Assembly: GCA_023213395.1 (NCBI GenBank)
Contig: CM041465.1
Span: forward strand, 85,505,741 to 85,569,740
Source of the DNA: Cycas panzhihuaensis
Lineage: Eukaryota > Cycadophyta
DNA: 64,000 bases
Reading direction: 5' to 3'
The notes below the pieces were generated by a model, which worked only from the letters and a program-made list of their open reading frames with translations, was not told where the DNA came from and did not search any database. This document shows positions 11,105 to 22,184 of this stretch, one piece after another. The number at the start of each line of letters is the position of its first letter. Position 1 is the stretch's first letter. A program made the position numbers and the translations under genes.

Positions 11105-12700
11105 ATGGGCTGATCGAGGTTAGGCCTCGATGTCCGCCTAGGGGACGAATCGCGCGGCGGGCGTCGGTGCCGTGCTCAAAGAATGCGCATCGTCATGGAA
11201 ACACTCCCAGTGGATGGAACACCACCTCTTCTCAAGGGGAGGATCGATCCTCCTTGCTTGAGAAGGTTGGGTGTTGCCCCCTTTAGGGGGCATCGCACAA
11301 GAAGCCTGCTGAACAGGTTTATGGGAGGTCGGCAACGAAGGGGGTTGGAGTTTTAACTCCTTCATTGTGCGCTCGAATGAGCGAATGGCGGAGGTAAGGA
11401 GGTCTAGGGTCCTCTCAGTCGGATGAGAGGTGGACCTAGCGGGCTGCGAAGGTTTGGTCTCCTTCGCTGGAGGAGGTGTCTCGCGACGTTGCGAGGGCTT
11501 GGGAGGTTTCTTGAGTCCCGCTTGGATCTCAATGGCCTCCAAAGCTAAACACCTCGTGATGGCAGAGTCACACGTGGTCGCCCCCATCTTGAGGACTTCC
11601 ACATGCACTTCAGGGCAAAGTGCATTGACAAAGAGATCTCTCTTCAACTCCTTAGGCAACGTAGCCTTGGTGGAGTGAAGAAGATCATGAAAACATCGTA
11701 CAAAGTCACGATTCATCTCATTGTGACCTTGTTTAAGCGACAGAAGCGCCTTCATTCCACTTTCGAATGGGCGGGCTACGTCAAAGTAGTTGACGAACTC
11801 GTCCACTAGTTGCTGGAATGAGGAGATTGAATGGGGTGAAGGCCAGAAACCACTTGAGGGCATCACCATGCAAGGACCATGGGAATAGCTTCATAAGTAT
11901 ATGGTCGTGAGCCCAATAATCGATGCACGCCATAGAGAAGCTGCGTACATGCTTGGTCGGGTCTTGCGACGAAGTCCCATCGAATTTAGGAACTTGAAAG
12001 TGTGAGGCGCAGTTAGTCCTCGTCACTAATAGACAATGGCGTCGACCTATAGTCCACGAAAGGACATGTCCTTGCTTGGGCTAACGGATCGACAACCAGT
12101 AAAGGAATGGATGGGGGTGGTAAACCCATCCCTCCTTGGGAAAAGGCCCCTTGTTGGAAAGGGGGCTGCGGGTAAAAGCTCTGAAAAGGAGGTATACTCC
12201 CTTGCGATGACGCGGCAATGGGAGTCACGCTGGACGACGGAAACGGAGGATGGGGGACCGGGTTTTGCCCATATGGGCCACCCATAGGTGGCGTAACCCT
12301 ATATGGGTGCAACGGGTCCACCCCGTAGACAGGGAGATGGCTTCCCTTGCCTTGCCCCCAAGGTTGAGCAGTGTAACCTGGGGCACGAAAGAGAAGGACC
12401 ACCAATCTAAGTTTGGACATATGTAGGAGCGGGTCCTACATGGCTAATCTGGCGCAAGACTAGTAGGACCCCGAGGCCTACTAGGAAAGCATGCGCCACG
12501 CTCGAGGTGGCACGCGGCTTGGCTTAGGCATGGCATGCTAACCCCGAGTTGAGGAAAAGACACACCATAATCTGCCCGAGGAAGTAGGACCACTACTGAA
12601 CAAAGCGTAACACTTACCTTAGAGCCGGGTAGACACGTGATAGACGGTATGCGCGGTAGGAGCGCCCATCGTTGTAGATGATGCGGCATGGATTTAAGAA
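11105..12700 (-). pseudogene. gag polyprotein region, X1
   Basis: Overlapping minus-strand frames (12420-12013, 12026-11781, 11869-11138) form one Gag broken by frameshifts. The N-terminal part is rich in Pro, Gly and Gln. The core carries VPKFDGTSSQDPTKHVRSF, then HDHILMKLFPWSLHGDALKW, then DEFVNYFDVARPF and LKRDLFVNAL, the retrotransposon-gag fold of Tat/Athila-type elements. Near 11180-11225 lies CSIHWECFHDDA, the start of a C-x2-H-x4-H-x4-C knuckle whose last Cys is lost here but present in X2. The product would build the virus-like particle. Confidence 0.85.
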
Positions 12701-13303
12701 GATGCTACGCTATGCGTAGCATTTCGCAAACCATCTAGGATGCGGCCGACGCCGAGCCGCCGAAGCACTCGCGAGCGCCTCGACCGCCACGGAGGGGTAT
12801 CCTCATAGCCATACGAGGTCAAGGGACTTCGAAGTAGGGGATCTCGGTGCCCTCGTGAGGCTCGCCAAGAGGGTGGCGAGTCTCGTGAGGGTCCGAATCT
12901 TCCGCCGCTGAGCGAAAGGTCGGAAGTCATCCGTGGAAATGGTCATCCGGTAGTAGATGGAATCATCGCCTCCGGGCGGATTCCGAATCGCATTTAAGGG
13001 AACTCTTGAGTTCCGAAGCCATGGGACCAGAGGGCCCAATCGACGGGTAACCTTCCATTGTCGAATCGGGGTTCGATGACGGGAGGGAACGAGACGATTG
13101 GTCTTCTAACAATGGCGGCAAGCCTCGCAAGCGACGCGAGAAACGTCACATGCAACGCCTTTGCGAGCATCGTTAGAAGAACGGAAAGGAAATGAAGGGA
13201 AGAAACGTAAAACACATCGGGGGTTGCCCAACTGAAAACATGACGCGAAACTACCAGAGGCAAGAACACCAACAAGGAGGGAAGCGATTTAGCTCCTTTA
13301 TTA
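12701..13303 (-). other. X1 leader / gag 5' region
   Basis: The stretch runs from the primer site to recognisable gag. Minus-strand frames of 60-124 codons overlap here. Related sequence occurs in X3 (28761-29416) and X2 (35961-36575), so it is part of the element. I recognise no domain. Confidence 0.45.
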
Positions 13304-13323
13304 GCGGGCCCAAGTATGGTCGC
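13304..13323 (-). other. primer binding site of X1
   Basis: The minus strand reads GCGACCATACTTGGGCCCGC right after the LTR end. It is a diverged copy of the TTGGCGACCATCTTGGGGG site of X3 (29417-29440) and X2 (36576-36598). TGG next to the LTR is the usual mark of pairing with a tRNA CCA end. Which tRNA is used I cannot say. Confidence 0.65.
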
Positions 13324-13457
13324 TGAAACGCCTCCGCAAGTGATCCTACGGCTAGCAAAGGGATACAAAACACCACACTGACTGGGCTAGGCAGCGAGGA
13401 TCTCACCGCAGACGCCCGCGGCGCCGAGCGCAGTTCGGGACCGCAAGGTGCTCGTTG
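13324..13457 (-). repeat. 5' LTR of X1, inner part (cut by X2)
   Basis: These 134 bp match the first 134 bp of LTR A at 5655 (ggctagcaaagggatacaaa and the CG-rich block ending gcaaggtgc). At gttg the match stops and the X2 LTR begins. It resumes at 39098 with gttgc. Joined, the two parts give about 2547 bp, close to the 2559 bp of the 3' LTR. Confidence 0.85.
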
Positions 13458-15918
13458 TCAAACGCCTTCCACGGGCAATGATCCAACGCCAGTGAAGGAC
13501 ACAAAACCACAAGGCTAAAGGCTAAAGAACGAGGATCATACCGCGGACGTCCGCGGCGCCGAGCTGCACGGATCGCAAGGTGCTGGTTGCTTCTGTAGCT
13601 GCAGTAAGGCGAGACCCTCCTACCCTTCTGATGGCCGGAAGGGAAAAGAACTGCTACCGCTACTTCTCAAGGCAATGAGAAAGCGGCGAAGGGTAACCAA
13701 CCAAACGTGTCGCAGTAAGATAGGTGCAAGAGCGGCTAAAGGGGATCGGTCAAAGAATATCGACACTATAGTGTGCGGTGTAGCAAAGAAAGCTTACGTA
13801 AAGCAAATGTAGAGCAAAAAGCAAGTACAAAATAAATAGTTATTTCTTTTCCTTTTCCTTATATTTCTCTAACTACCAAAGCAAGCGTAAAGAAACATAA
13901 GAGCGAGAAAAGGAGTATGAAGGGTGAGCGGAGAATACGGATCCGTGGCTGGTTGAGACGCAGTGTCCGGCTCACGGTTTGCTTCCTCGTCGTCCTCCTC
14001 GTATCGGCGTCGGTTAAGCGGTGATGGGGATCACTTACCTCCCGAAAGCAAATAAGCACTAACTAAACCGAAATGATAGAAAATAAAGCTCAAAAAGACA
14101 TACAAAGGGAAAACGTACCAAGCAAGTGTCGACCGTGAATGGGTCGACCTTATGCGCCCCTCGTCCGAACGCCTGCAAGCAAATAAGCTAATACCTTTTT
14201 CTCGAAGAGAGGCTACGAGATGCCAAAAGATATATGTATATATGTTGCAAGTAAAGCGAACTAAGTTAAAAAGATATGGCTAAATGCTAACATGCAATAA
14301 AAGAAGCAAAGTCACACGATAAGCATGCCAAGGTCACATACCACAAACGCACCCCAAATGGGGTTGAGTATAGCCTCAGGATGGCTAACTCACCCACGAG
14401 AGGTCTCCACAGATGTAAGGAAACGATGCTAGCATGCGACAAAAGATCATGGAGCAGGTAGCATATGCCAAGGTAAACACTCAATCGATTCTCAAGCCTC
14501 TCTAGCCCTACTTCTTAAGCAAAAGCGGAAATAAAGGGGAGAGGAAAGGGGGAACCCTTGGGGAGTAGGACGGCAATGGGGACGGAACCCCGCCTAATCT
14601 CCCTCAAACCCTCGTGTAACCCTTTATCTTGGTTTGCCCAAGAAATGGCGAAAGAGAAGGATGGGAGAAGAAGGGTGAGTGGAAGAAAAGAATGGGAAAC
14701 TAAGCCTATCCTCGGGTGACACTCTAATAAGCCACAAATACTATGGTTCCTTGCATCAACCTACTAAGGGAAACCAAGAAAGTGCATATATAAAAGGAAG
14801 CAAAGAGTTGCAAGTGAAATAATACAAAAAAAAGCAAAACACCAAAGAAATGACACCAAATACCTCAAATGATGAAGGAGGAGTGCATATGAGCACTTGG
14901 CAACTTGGAGCGGGTCCAAGAGATGCCTATGAAGCAATGTAGCATGTCCCTTGCAAGAGAGAGGAGTGGTGGAGCCTCATGCAAGAAAGTGAGATGGAAA
15001 TGGTTCCTTGCAATGGTTTTCTTGGTGCAAAATCCTCTTGGAGGCCTTCAATATGTGTGAGGAGGAAGAGTGCTTGTATTGGAGCTCTGTGAGGGGAAGC
15101 AATGGCCCCAGATCTCCAAAGAATAGCAGCCCTTGGTGCCTCCGTCCCACAAATTGTTGAAAGGTGTCTCTTGTTCTTGTTTGTTTGTCTTGTCTTTTGT
15201 GAAGAAAACTTGAGAGGAGAGTGAAGTAGAGAGTAGAAAAAATTCATTCAATAATGGGGCAAATGAGTGAAAAAAGCGTTTTTATATCTTGAGTGAAGCT
15301 TAACGCTGGGGGGCCTCGCGCCCAACTGTTAGAGCCACGCGATTCATGAAAAATCGCGCCATCGCCGTGTCTCTTTTTAAATTTTAAGCGATGCATCACG
15401 GCAAACTTAGCGATCACGGAACTCCGATGCAGCTTAGTTTATGATGCAGACGAAACCCAAAAAACAGAAAATTAAAGTAAGAAATCAGGTCTTTAAGGTA
15501 AAATCATAAGTTAAACCCAAAATACATTAGTCAAGAGCGCTTTAGGTCATGGGCATGTACTCAAACGGTGCAAAAGACCTAACTAAGGGTTAAACCAAAG
15601 CTTAGAAAGGGTTTGCAACATAAGCGCTTGGTAACACGCATAAACAAAGCCGCAAAATCATCCCGAAAGACCATGGAGACGTGGGTGGTTGTACGCCATA
15701 CGGGTGTCGATTCGATGAATGCCTCACTGTGAGTCGTCATAGGCTAAAGGTGCGTTAGTACATGCATAATGAACAAGCAATCAAACAGTGCATATGGACA
15801 GGCACATGTCAATCAAACCATTCCCACCATCGCAGCGATCATAAGTAAGCAAAGTAAAGGCATATACCGCACAAACCAGGTCGATGTGTCGCAAGTCCAT
15901 TCCCAATAGCTAGGAACA
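13458..15918 (-). repeat. 3' LTR of X2 (LTR B)
   Basis: A 2461-bp LTR matching 36599-39097. Its outer end reads TCAAACGCC, where the inner copy at 36599 has TGAAACGCC. The other end is taggaaCA. A minus-strand frame of 106 codons at 14927-15247 reappears at 38083-38406 only because the LTRs are copies. Confidence 0.88.
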
Positions 15919-16289
15919 TCGCCTCGGCGTGAGCCTCACCGCCGAGAGCGTAATGTGATGGCGAATGTCACAACCAAGAAACATGAGTAGCACATGCATA
16001 TACATATAAACAACAAAGGGCAGCACGTGGTCCAAGGGTGCGGGCAAGTGTCGCGGGAACGCGTGGACAAGGGCGGCGAGACGAGGACAACGTAGGGCCA
16101 CGCCGCTGCCTAAACATCGAGCTGAAATCGGTAGCAAGAAGAACGGATGCCCCTGCTACTAAGGTGCAATATGAAGTAGCAGGGCATCCAAAACAGGCAA
16201 GCGCATCTAACTAACCAAGAACTAAAGACCCGGCACGGGCCGCTGTGCAAGCCTCAACGGCCATCAAGAAGAGGGAGGCGACGCCAAGG
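15919..16289 (-). other. X2 3' untranslated segment
   Basis: Homologous to the matching segments of X1 and X3. The bases next to the LTR (minus GAGGCGA) are only weakly polypurine. No coding sequence recognised. Confidence 0.45.
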
Positions 16290-16680
16290 ATGAGGCGGAC
16301 GAGGTCGGCCTACCAAGATTGAGGTGCCTCGGGATATGTCAATATCCACCGATGAGAAACGAGCTGGGAGGGACTGGCAGACGCGAGGTTCTCGGTGAGG
16401 GCACACTGTAAACCCGGTGAGGTGGGACACCACAACCGAGAATCGCAAACAACACAATAGACCCTTGATGGAAACGAAGAGCATCGGTGGGGCTTCAATA
16501 ACTAGTGTACTCGGCCGTTATTGGTAGCCTCGGGAAGAAAGATTCCAACGCATGTAATCATGCCCGAGGGACTACGAAGAATCCACGCAATGGCCAAGGC
16601 CCGGTTGCCGCGACTTCCACCATCGGTGAAAATGAGGAGAGACATGGTCGAATCGAACTCGGCAACAAATAGCAATGTAA
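16290..16680 (-). pseudogene. second RNase H domain, X2
   Basis: The minus strand carries LLIFTDGGSRGN, then WILRSPSGMITCVGIFLPEA followed by TNN and, after a frameshift, AEYTS, then a run ending in RFSSVDI and a frame-shifted relic of HIPRHLN. These are the DG...E signatures of an RNase H with the SRGN / PEATNNxAEY wording of the additional RNase H in Tat-type elements. It lies between the antisense ORF and the 3' LTR, whereas the RNase H tied to RT lies at 21431-22184. At least two frameshifts break it. Confidence 0.75.
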
Positions 16681-17110
16681 GCAACACGAAGACTCGAATA
16701 GCGAACACGGCGGGCCATGAGGAGGACCTAGCAACGAGGCTACCCGAGAGCGAGCCATCGGGCACCGATCGAGAGTAGGCGGAGCGGACCGAGTCCCCGA
16801 AAGTTGCTTCTGAAGAAACGTGCCCCAGACGGGGAACATTTCCTTCGGGAGCTCCAGGTGAAAAGGACCGGAAAACGAGCTCAGAGCTAAACGAGCCAAA
16901 CGAGTATAAACTCTGGCATGCTCGGGAGCAACACAAGAAACAGTGCAAAGGCCCCCAAAAATGCGACCATAAGCGCCATAAATGCTTTCGTAGAGGAAGC
17001 AGAAGGGCGCCCATGGAGCGCAATGGGCGGGCACGAAGGTAAAGGCGATCAACGTGGAGACGGTCCCGACGATCGCCACGAGCCAAAAACGGAAGAAAAG
17101 CGCCGGGGCC
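16681..17110 (-). other. unassigned sense-strand frame upstream of second RNase H
   Basis: The minus frame 17086-16502 runs open into the RNase H but shows no motif before TDGG. It is rich in Leu, Ser, Cys and Phe. It may be leader or a decayed domain. Plus-strand frames here look like shadows. Confidence 0.35.
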
Positions 17111-17123
17111 CCTTTATATAAGG
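17111..17123 (+). promoter_or_regulatory. possible TATA box of the antisense gene
   Basis: The plus strand reads cctttatataagg in a GC-rich surround, about 0.6-0.7 kb before the first part of the plus-strand ORF. The string is nearly self-complementary, so it cannot fix direction. Promoter role is inferred from context only. Confidence 0.35.
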
Positions 17124-17780
17124 AAAATCAATGAAAACCGGATTCATTTTCACCGGCTCGTAAAACCGAGCCTTTCCCTACGATGCGGCGTTGCCCGACT
17201 CGGAAGCACGAGGACGATCCGACCGCTAGATCGGAGCGAGGAGATAGTCGCTGCGACTGTGGAAACGAGATGACGATCAGACCGGATCCAGTGAGTGGAT
17301 CCTACGATATCTCAGTGAATTTGCAATTTGAATTTCATTGCTTTTCATTGAATTTAAATGCTTTCCCACGCCCCTTATGGGCGATTAGAGGCCTCCCGGA
17401 GTCCGAATCGGACCCGGCAAGAGGCGGGGACCTGGGCATTAGGCGGCCGGTCGGTGGCCCCATGGGGTCCACCGCAAAATTTTGATTTCGGGGCAAAATC
17501 CCACTTTTTAGGAGGTCTGGTGATTGCGGCAAAGATCGCGCAAGATCTTTGCCAGAACGCAACGAGGAAAAGAATCGCGGGCCCGCTCGAACTTAAGCAC
17601 CGCTAAGTTCGTGAGCAGACGCAGTGTAAAGTTAGAAAAAACACAAAAGGGGCCAAACTACCAAAACTGGAAAAGACATAGGGATAGATCGCTAGAGACC
17701 GACTCTTCGACTATGACCGATTGCAGTGATTATCACGGTGGACAACCGCGAGAACATCGGCGTACTCCATTCGAGTAGCT
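17124..17780 (+). other. upstream region of the antisense ORF
   Basis: No long frame on either strand and no recognised motif. It could be the 5' leader of the antisense transcript if the TATA-like box at 17111 is used. Confidence 0.3.
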
Positions 17781-18849
17781 TAGAGTCGTGACGGAGGAGG
17801 ACAAGGCGGTTGTGAAGAGATGCGCCTATACAAGGCCTTGAAGACCCTCGACGCTGCGTCCGATCGAGAGACTCTCGTGGACATCAGGTCGCATCGGGAT
17901 AGGAGGAGGCATGTGTTTCACACCTCGAGATAGGGACGCCACCATTACTCCACAGGATGTCGCGATCCCGGGGTGCCGACCGGGAGGCCGTGAGATTGAG
18001 GGCGCCGCCAAAGAAGTGAGGCAAAGACACACAGGCGCCTGGTTCCTCACGGGGGAGCAGATGGCGTCAAGAGGGGCTCCTCTCAGACGGTACTATGTCG
18101 TGGATTCCTCGGGCGAGGAAGCTCATTTTATTATGCATTCATTCGGATCTCCGGAAACAACTACTGTGGAGATCCTGTGAGGCCGGGTGGGCAACACGCC
18201 GGCGCGAGGCCGTGAGAGGATGGATTGGGCTACTTAGTTGTGGCGAACCTCGCCGCCCAACCGGATGCGATCGAGGCTCGGGAGAGGTGGCTATCATACA
18301 AAGACATTGCTCCGGTCGGTTCTTTGACCATTTCGCAGCAGTGGCACCAGCAGGGGACCGCTCCCATATCGAGGTGGGCCCCGATGGTCCACAGGTGGCA
18401 GACGCGGTTCAGAGGGACAGAGGACCAGCCTCATGTCCGCCGGTCGGTCGACGCGACATCGCTCGACCTCCTCACCCTGACAGACTACGTAGAGGACCCA
18501 TACAGGGCGGTGAGGTGGGCGAGCGACGACCCAGCAGAGGGGGGAGCACCCATCGATGACAGCGATGACGATGACGACGATGGGGGCGATGGCAGTGACG
18601 ACGGGGGAGATGGGGCTGGCCCATCACAGCCCACTGTGGACTGCAGCGGATCACCCGGGCCGCCACGGAGGGGCAGGCAGGGACTGGGGACTGTGCTCCG
18701 GATCGTGAGGAGATCCGGAGGAGCGAGAGTCGAGCCGTCCCTACCGAGGATGAGGCGAGGCGAGGCGGAGGACGTGCCCGAGGATGAGGCACCACTGGCA
18801 AGGAGCCAGAGAGGGAGATGTCGCCGAGCAGAGGGCCCGGCAAAGCAAA
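17781..18849 (+). pseudogene. antisense ORF (aORF) of X2, possibly plant-mobile-domain-like
   Basis: On the strand opposite to gag-pol, frames 17911-18180 and 18225-18860 with short links form one coding-like region. The first part has RRRHVFHT, then DATITPQDVAI and, one frame over, GVPTGRP, resembling the TFHL...TITLEDV..LLGLP.DG start of plant mobile domains (PMD), a family known in genes and in retroelement extra ORFs. The second part holds RERWLSYKDIAP, later an acidic run (DDSDDDDDD), Gly/Pro-rich linkers and a basic tail. Extra ORFs, some antisense, are known in Ty3/gypsy plant elements. The PMD link rests on one motif. It could be another captured domain. Confidence 0.5.
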
Positions 18850-18954
18850 GTGAGACCTAACTGCCCCTTAGTCGTTTGACACCTAGATAGAATTTTGATT
18901 TGATTTGATTTACATCGAGGATACACACTGACGCATGGCATGTGGCCTTGGCAG
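18850..18954 (+). other. possible intron in the antisense gene
   Basis: 105 bp start with GTGAG and end with TTGGCAG. They contain cctaac, a branch-like string, and a T-rich run (gattttgatttgatttgatt), and are clearly more AT-rich than the flanks. Antisense introns would survive retrotransposition because the genomic RNA is the other strand. The flanking frames do not join in phase as they stand, but frames here are indel-broken anyway. Confidence 0.3.
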
Positions 18955-19540
18955 TGTAGCGAGATCGTGAGACTGATGGAGGCGGTGGCGAGGGAGATAT
19001 TCCCTCAGGTCTATGCGGAGGGGCAACCGCCCATCCAGTGGTGTGATGAGCCCAGAGCGGGGAGCCCATAGAGAGGCATTCGCCCGCTGGTGAGGGCGAG
19101 GATATATGGGTCATGGAGTCCCAAGAGCACGCTACATCCTGTGGACGACTACAGCAGAGAGAGACGACGCGAGGCGAGAGGGATGAGGCGCCACGAGAGA
19201 GACGAGTCATGCGAGGACAGGTGCGTGCTCTAGAGGCATGTGGGTGGCACAAAGTGAGACGAGAGCAGACCCAAATTGATAATCATCACAGGCGCCTTAG
19301 AACGGCAGAGGAGGCACTCCGGGAGAGCGGATCGTATCCAGCCCGACACGACCGCCTAGTGGCGGGATAGCCTCGAGGTCGAGCAGAGCCGGACACACAC
19401 CTGCATCAGGGCCGCCACGACCCCGAGGGCAGCCACGGACGAGGCGAGCAAGGCGGCTCGCGGAGGACCAGGAGGAGCCTCGCAGGACGTGGTCCCTGTG
19501 AGAGGGATCACGCAGCCGTGAGACAGGACCCTGTGATCAG
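18955..19540 (+). pseudogene. possible second exon of the antisense gene
   Basis: An open plus-strand frame from 18955 (CSEIVRLMEAVAREIFPQVY) and one at 19113-19370, rich in Arg, Glu and Gln with a heptad-like part (QTQIDNHHRRLRTAEEALRE), suggest a charged, possibly coiled-coil C-terminal part. Frames change at several points. No family recognised. Confidence 0.35.
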
Positions 19541-20160
19541 GCAAAGCAGTGAGCTAGGAGATCCGTGTACACATGTATGGTTTTGCACGGAAAGCGGGCC
19601 TGTGGGGTCATATGTAGGCTCACATGATTGTACTCCCCGCAAGGATCCCGCTTCCACACACACGATGTACCATGACATTTTGATATATATACACATACGG
19701 GGTAAGTGGAACCCCATTTTGACATGAAATGGTGTACCATGTATGGTAGAGGTAGCATGCATGATTTATTTTTGTAAATGGATATTTTTGTATGTTGTAA
19801 ATGTTTATATGCTGTAAATATTTGTTTGTTTTAGAAATGCAAATGTGTAGATATGTAGATTTTTTTTGTTGTAGATATCTTATTGAAAGTATGCAGGTGT
19901 TTCCTTCCATGTATGGCCATATGTTCACTGTGAGCACACACATCCACCGTGAGTAGAGGCGATCGAGAGGTGTGAGGCTAGAGGATGGGGCAACATACAT
20001 GTCCACGAGGGAGCATAGCGGAATGTGCAAAGGAAACGACAAGCATGAAAAGGGGGAGTAACGATACTCCACTGGCCGCCTAATTTGGGGAATGCCCAAA
20101 ATAGAAGACAAAGGTTCCCAAGAGCTCATGGGAACGGGTTCCGCAGAGGAACCGGAAGCG
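19541..20160 (+). terminator. 3' region of the antisense gene with poly(A)-like signals
   Basis: At 19727-19900 lies an AT-rich, TTGTA/TGTAA-rich stretch (tttttgtaaatggat, gttgtaaatgt, gctgtaaatatttgtttg) of the kind plants use as far-upstream poly(A) elements. The same stretch is kept in X3 (25044-25210) and partly in X1. This is the likely end of the antisense transcript; role inferred. Confidence 0.4.
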
Positions 20161-20252
20161 AAGAAAAATCCACCTTAAATTGCCATTCAACCCAGAAGTT
20201 AGGAGGAATGGGGACAATCTAAGATGGTAGTTTAGGCTCGCTTTGAGCAAGG
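20161..20252 (-). repeat. single copy of the ~85-bp repeat, X2
   Basis: One unit (aaatccaccttaaattgcc ... atggtagtttaggctcgc) matches the arrays in X1 and X3. It lies directly past the end of integrase, so one copy is probably the ancestral state. Confidence 0.8.
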
Positions 20253-21430
20253 GATGGAAATCACGCCAGAACTTCTTGAGGAATTTCCGTTGACCGCCTT
20301 TTCAAATTCCAAGCCATCCAAGGTGGCGATCCCAGTATGCGCCGTTATCGAGAGGCCGAGAACGATTTAAGGGACCCACCCACTTGGGCCCGAATTTGGC
20401 CAAGCGATCGTGAGATATTCCAGCTTGAGGACATGGTCCCCGGACACGAGGACGAACGCCAAGGCGCTTGTCGGCATCTTCGCAGACGGCCTCAAGCGAG
20501 GTTCGCTTGGTAGGCGCCAAGCGCTTCTCATCCAGGCTTCGAGGTCGAGGAGGCGAGCCCGACGAATAGACTCCTCATCGATGAGGCCTCAAGGGAAACC
20601 AAGAGAAGGGATCTCCACTTCCAATGGGAGTATCGCTTCTGCCCATACACTAACGAGAATGGGGTCATCCCGTGGCTGTCCTGGACAGAGGTAACGATAA
20701 GCCCATAGGCTGAAGGGCTGGATATGCCATCCCGCTGAGACGGGCAACGGTCTTCTTTAGGATGCCAATGAGCGCTTTGTTGAAGGATTCGATTTGCGGT
20801 TGGCTTGGGGTAATAAGGATGATGTCTTATGCGAGATCTTGAACTTCTCGCATAATTCATCCATCTCCTTATTGCAAGGAGTCCCATTATCCGTGATTAG
20901 GACGCCCGGATCCCAAAGCGACAGATAATGTCGGTAGACGAAGGTGGCTATCGCCTTGCTGTGGGTAGTGGATGGGGATTGCCTCGCCCATTTAGTAAAG
21001 TACTCTGTGAGTGCTAGAATAAATCTATGCCCCGTAAGAGGGCGTTAGAGTAGCCCCAATGAGGTCGAGACCCCATTGGGAAAAGGGCCACGGAGACACG
21101 ATAGGATGCAACGCCTCGGACCAAGACGTGGGAGACGCTGGCGTGCTCGACAACACCGGCATCTAAGGGCATGGCATGGGCGCCCTTAACAGGGGACGGC
21201 CAAGAATAGCCCATGAAGGATCCTTTGGGCCATGACCGACCCCAAAGTGGCCCCCACAAATGCCGTGGTGGCATTCGCGAGATGTCCGGTCCGCCTCGTC
21301 GGGAGCGACGCAATGAGCAAGATCCCGTCGAAGATCTCTTGTACAACACCCCGCTCGAGGAGGTGTTGCTAGCAGCCGCGCGGACACGCCGACCTAACCT
21401 TGTTGTTAGCCGGGCGATATTCCCGCCGAG
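20253..21430 (-). pseudogene. integrase region, X2
   Basis: In minus-strand order: a zinc-binding part near 21400-21250 (CVAPDEADRTSRECHHGICG, the HHCC-type approach of gypsy integrases), the core with LALTEYFTKWA and, near 20885, LITDNGTPCNKEMDELCEKF, then QIESFNKALIGI near 20790, and GMTPFSLVYGQ near 20660. These supply the DD(35)E residues: Asp in the first strand, Asp of TDNG and Glu of IESFNK. The enzyme would insert cDNA with 5-bp target duplications, as seen around every gypsy element here. The fragments lie in different frames through small indels. It is the only gypsy integrase in the window. Confidence 0.85.
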
Positions 21431-22184
21431 TCGACATCGCACATGTCGCTGCATCACTCGCCATCGGCGAATGGGTGAGGAAAGGCCTCCTGGACGGTCA
21501 TAATAGACTCGTCGGGAAGGAATCGTTATCAGGGATGCCGCTCGCCGCTGGGAATCCGCGTGAGTCGGCCAATTGCTCGCAACAACCATTCCCTTCATCG
21601 ACTTCGTTAACGATCCGCAAGTCGACTCTTGAAGCAGATGCCCAACGTCTCCGCCCTACCCACAACCGACCGGGTGAGCAAATAACGCAAGGGATCTGAC
21701 CGACGATCACCTTGGTGGTATTACCGAGCGGTGTAATGTCGAAACTTCTTGGTTGCGTGGACCAAGGAGAGACATCCCTTTTCTACGGAGGATAGTTTGA
21801 CTCACGGCAACGAGGGTGCTACCGATGAAATAAATGGCCCTTCGGTTCCGAATCATCTTCTGTGCGAGCATGCGCGTGGACTCATCGATTCCGATGTATA
21901 GAGGATGAAAGGTCCGTCGAGGCGAGGCGCCAACGTGGGGTAAACGAGTGCTTCCTTGAGCCCTCTGAAAGACTTTTGGGCCTTATCCGACCATACAAAG
22001 GGGCTCCTTTCTTCAATAGGTTTGTAAGAGGCTTGGCGCTTATGGCTAAGTCCGCCAAAAACGCCTCAAGAAACCAAGCCTACCTAGGACGACTTGATTT
22101 GTCGTTGGGTCCTAGGAGGCGGCATGTCAAGGATCGCCTTGACCTTATCCGGTCGATCCGGATTCCTCACGAGACACAAGGAAA
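21431..22184 (-). pseudogene. RT C-terminal end and RNase H, X2 (right of the X3 split)
   Basis: The minus strand begins with FLVSRE, then a frame-shifted IKVKAILDMPPPRTQRQIK, the thumb part of gypsy RTs, then LGRLGFLRRF, followed by the RT-connected RNase H relic (SVEKGCLSLVHATKKFRHYT). This continues exactly where the RT at 31953-32840 is cut (KCVFTCRGKL), which proves that X3 interrupted this gene. The duplication GGAAA at 22180-22184 is at the cut. Confidence 0.8.
22180..22184. repeat. target site duplication GGAAA, left copy (X3)
   Basis: GGAAA precedes the X3 LTR. On the right it is repeated either exactly at 31947-31951 or, if the LTR runs to 31952, as CGAAA at 31953-31957. The second reading keeps the usual ggaaa-type LTR end. 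Confidence 0.7.

Noticed and set aside
11430-11678. Plus-strand frames across gag and protease (also 10184-10495, 10966-11286, 28306-28662, 32569-32970, 33728-34021)
   Set aside because: They are shadows of minus-strand gag-pol with no motif of their own.
14927-15247. 106-codon minus frame, repeated at 38083-38406
   Set aside because: Both lie at the same place in LTRs B and E and are conserved only because the LTRs are copies. In LTRs A, C and D the frame is not kept, and there is no recognisable domain.
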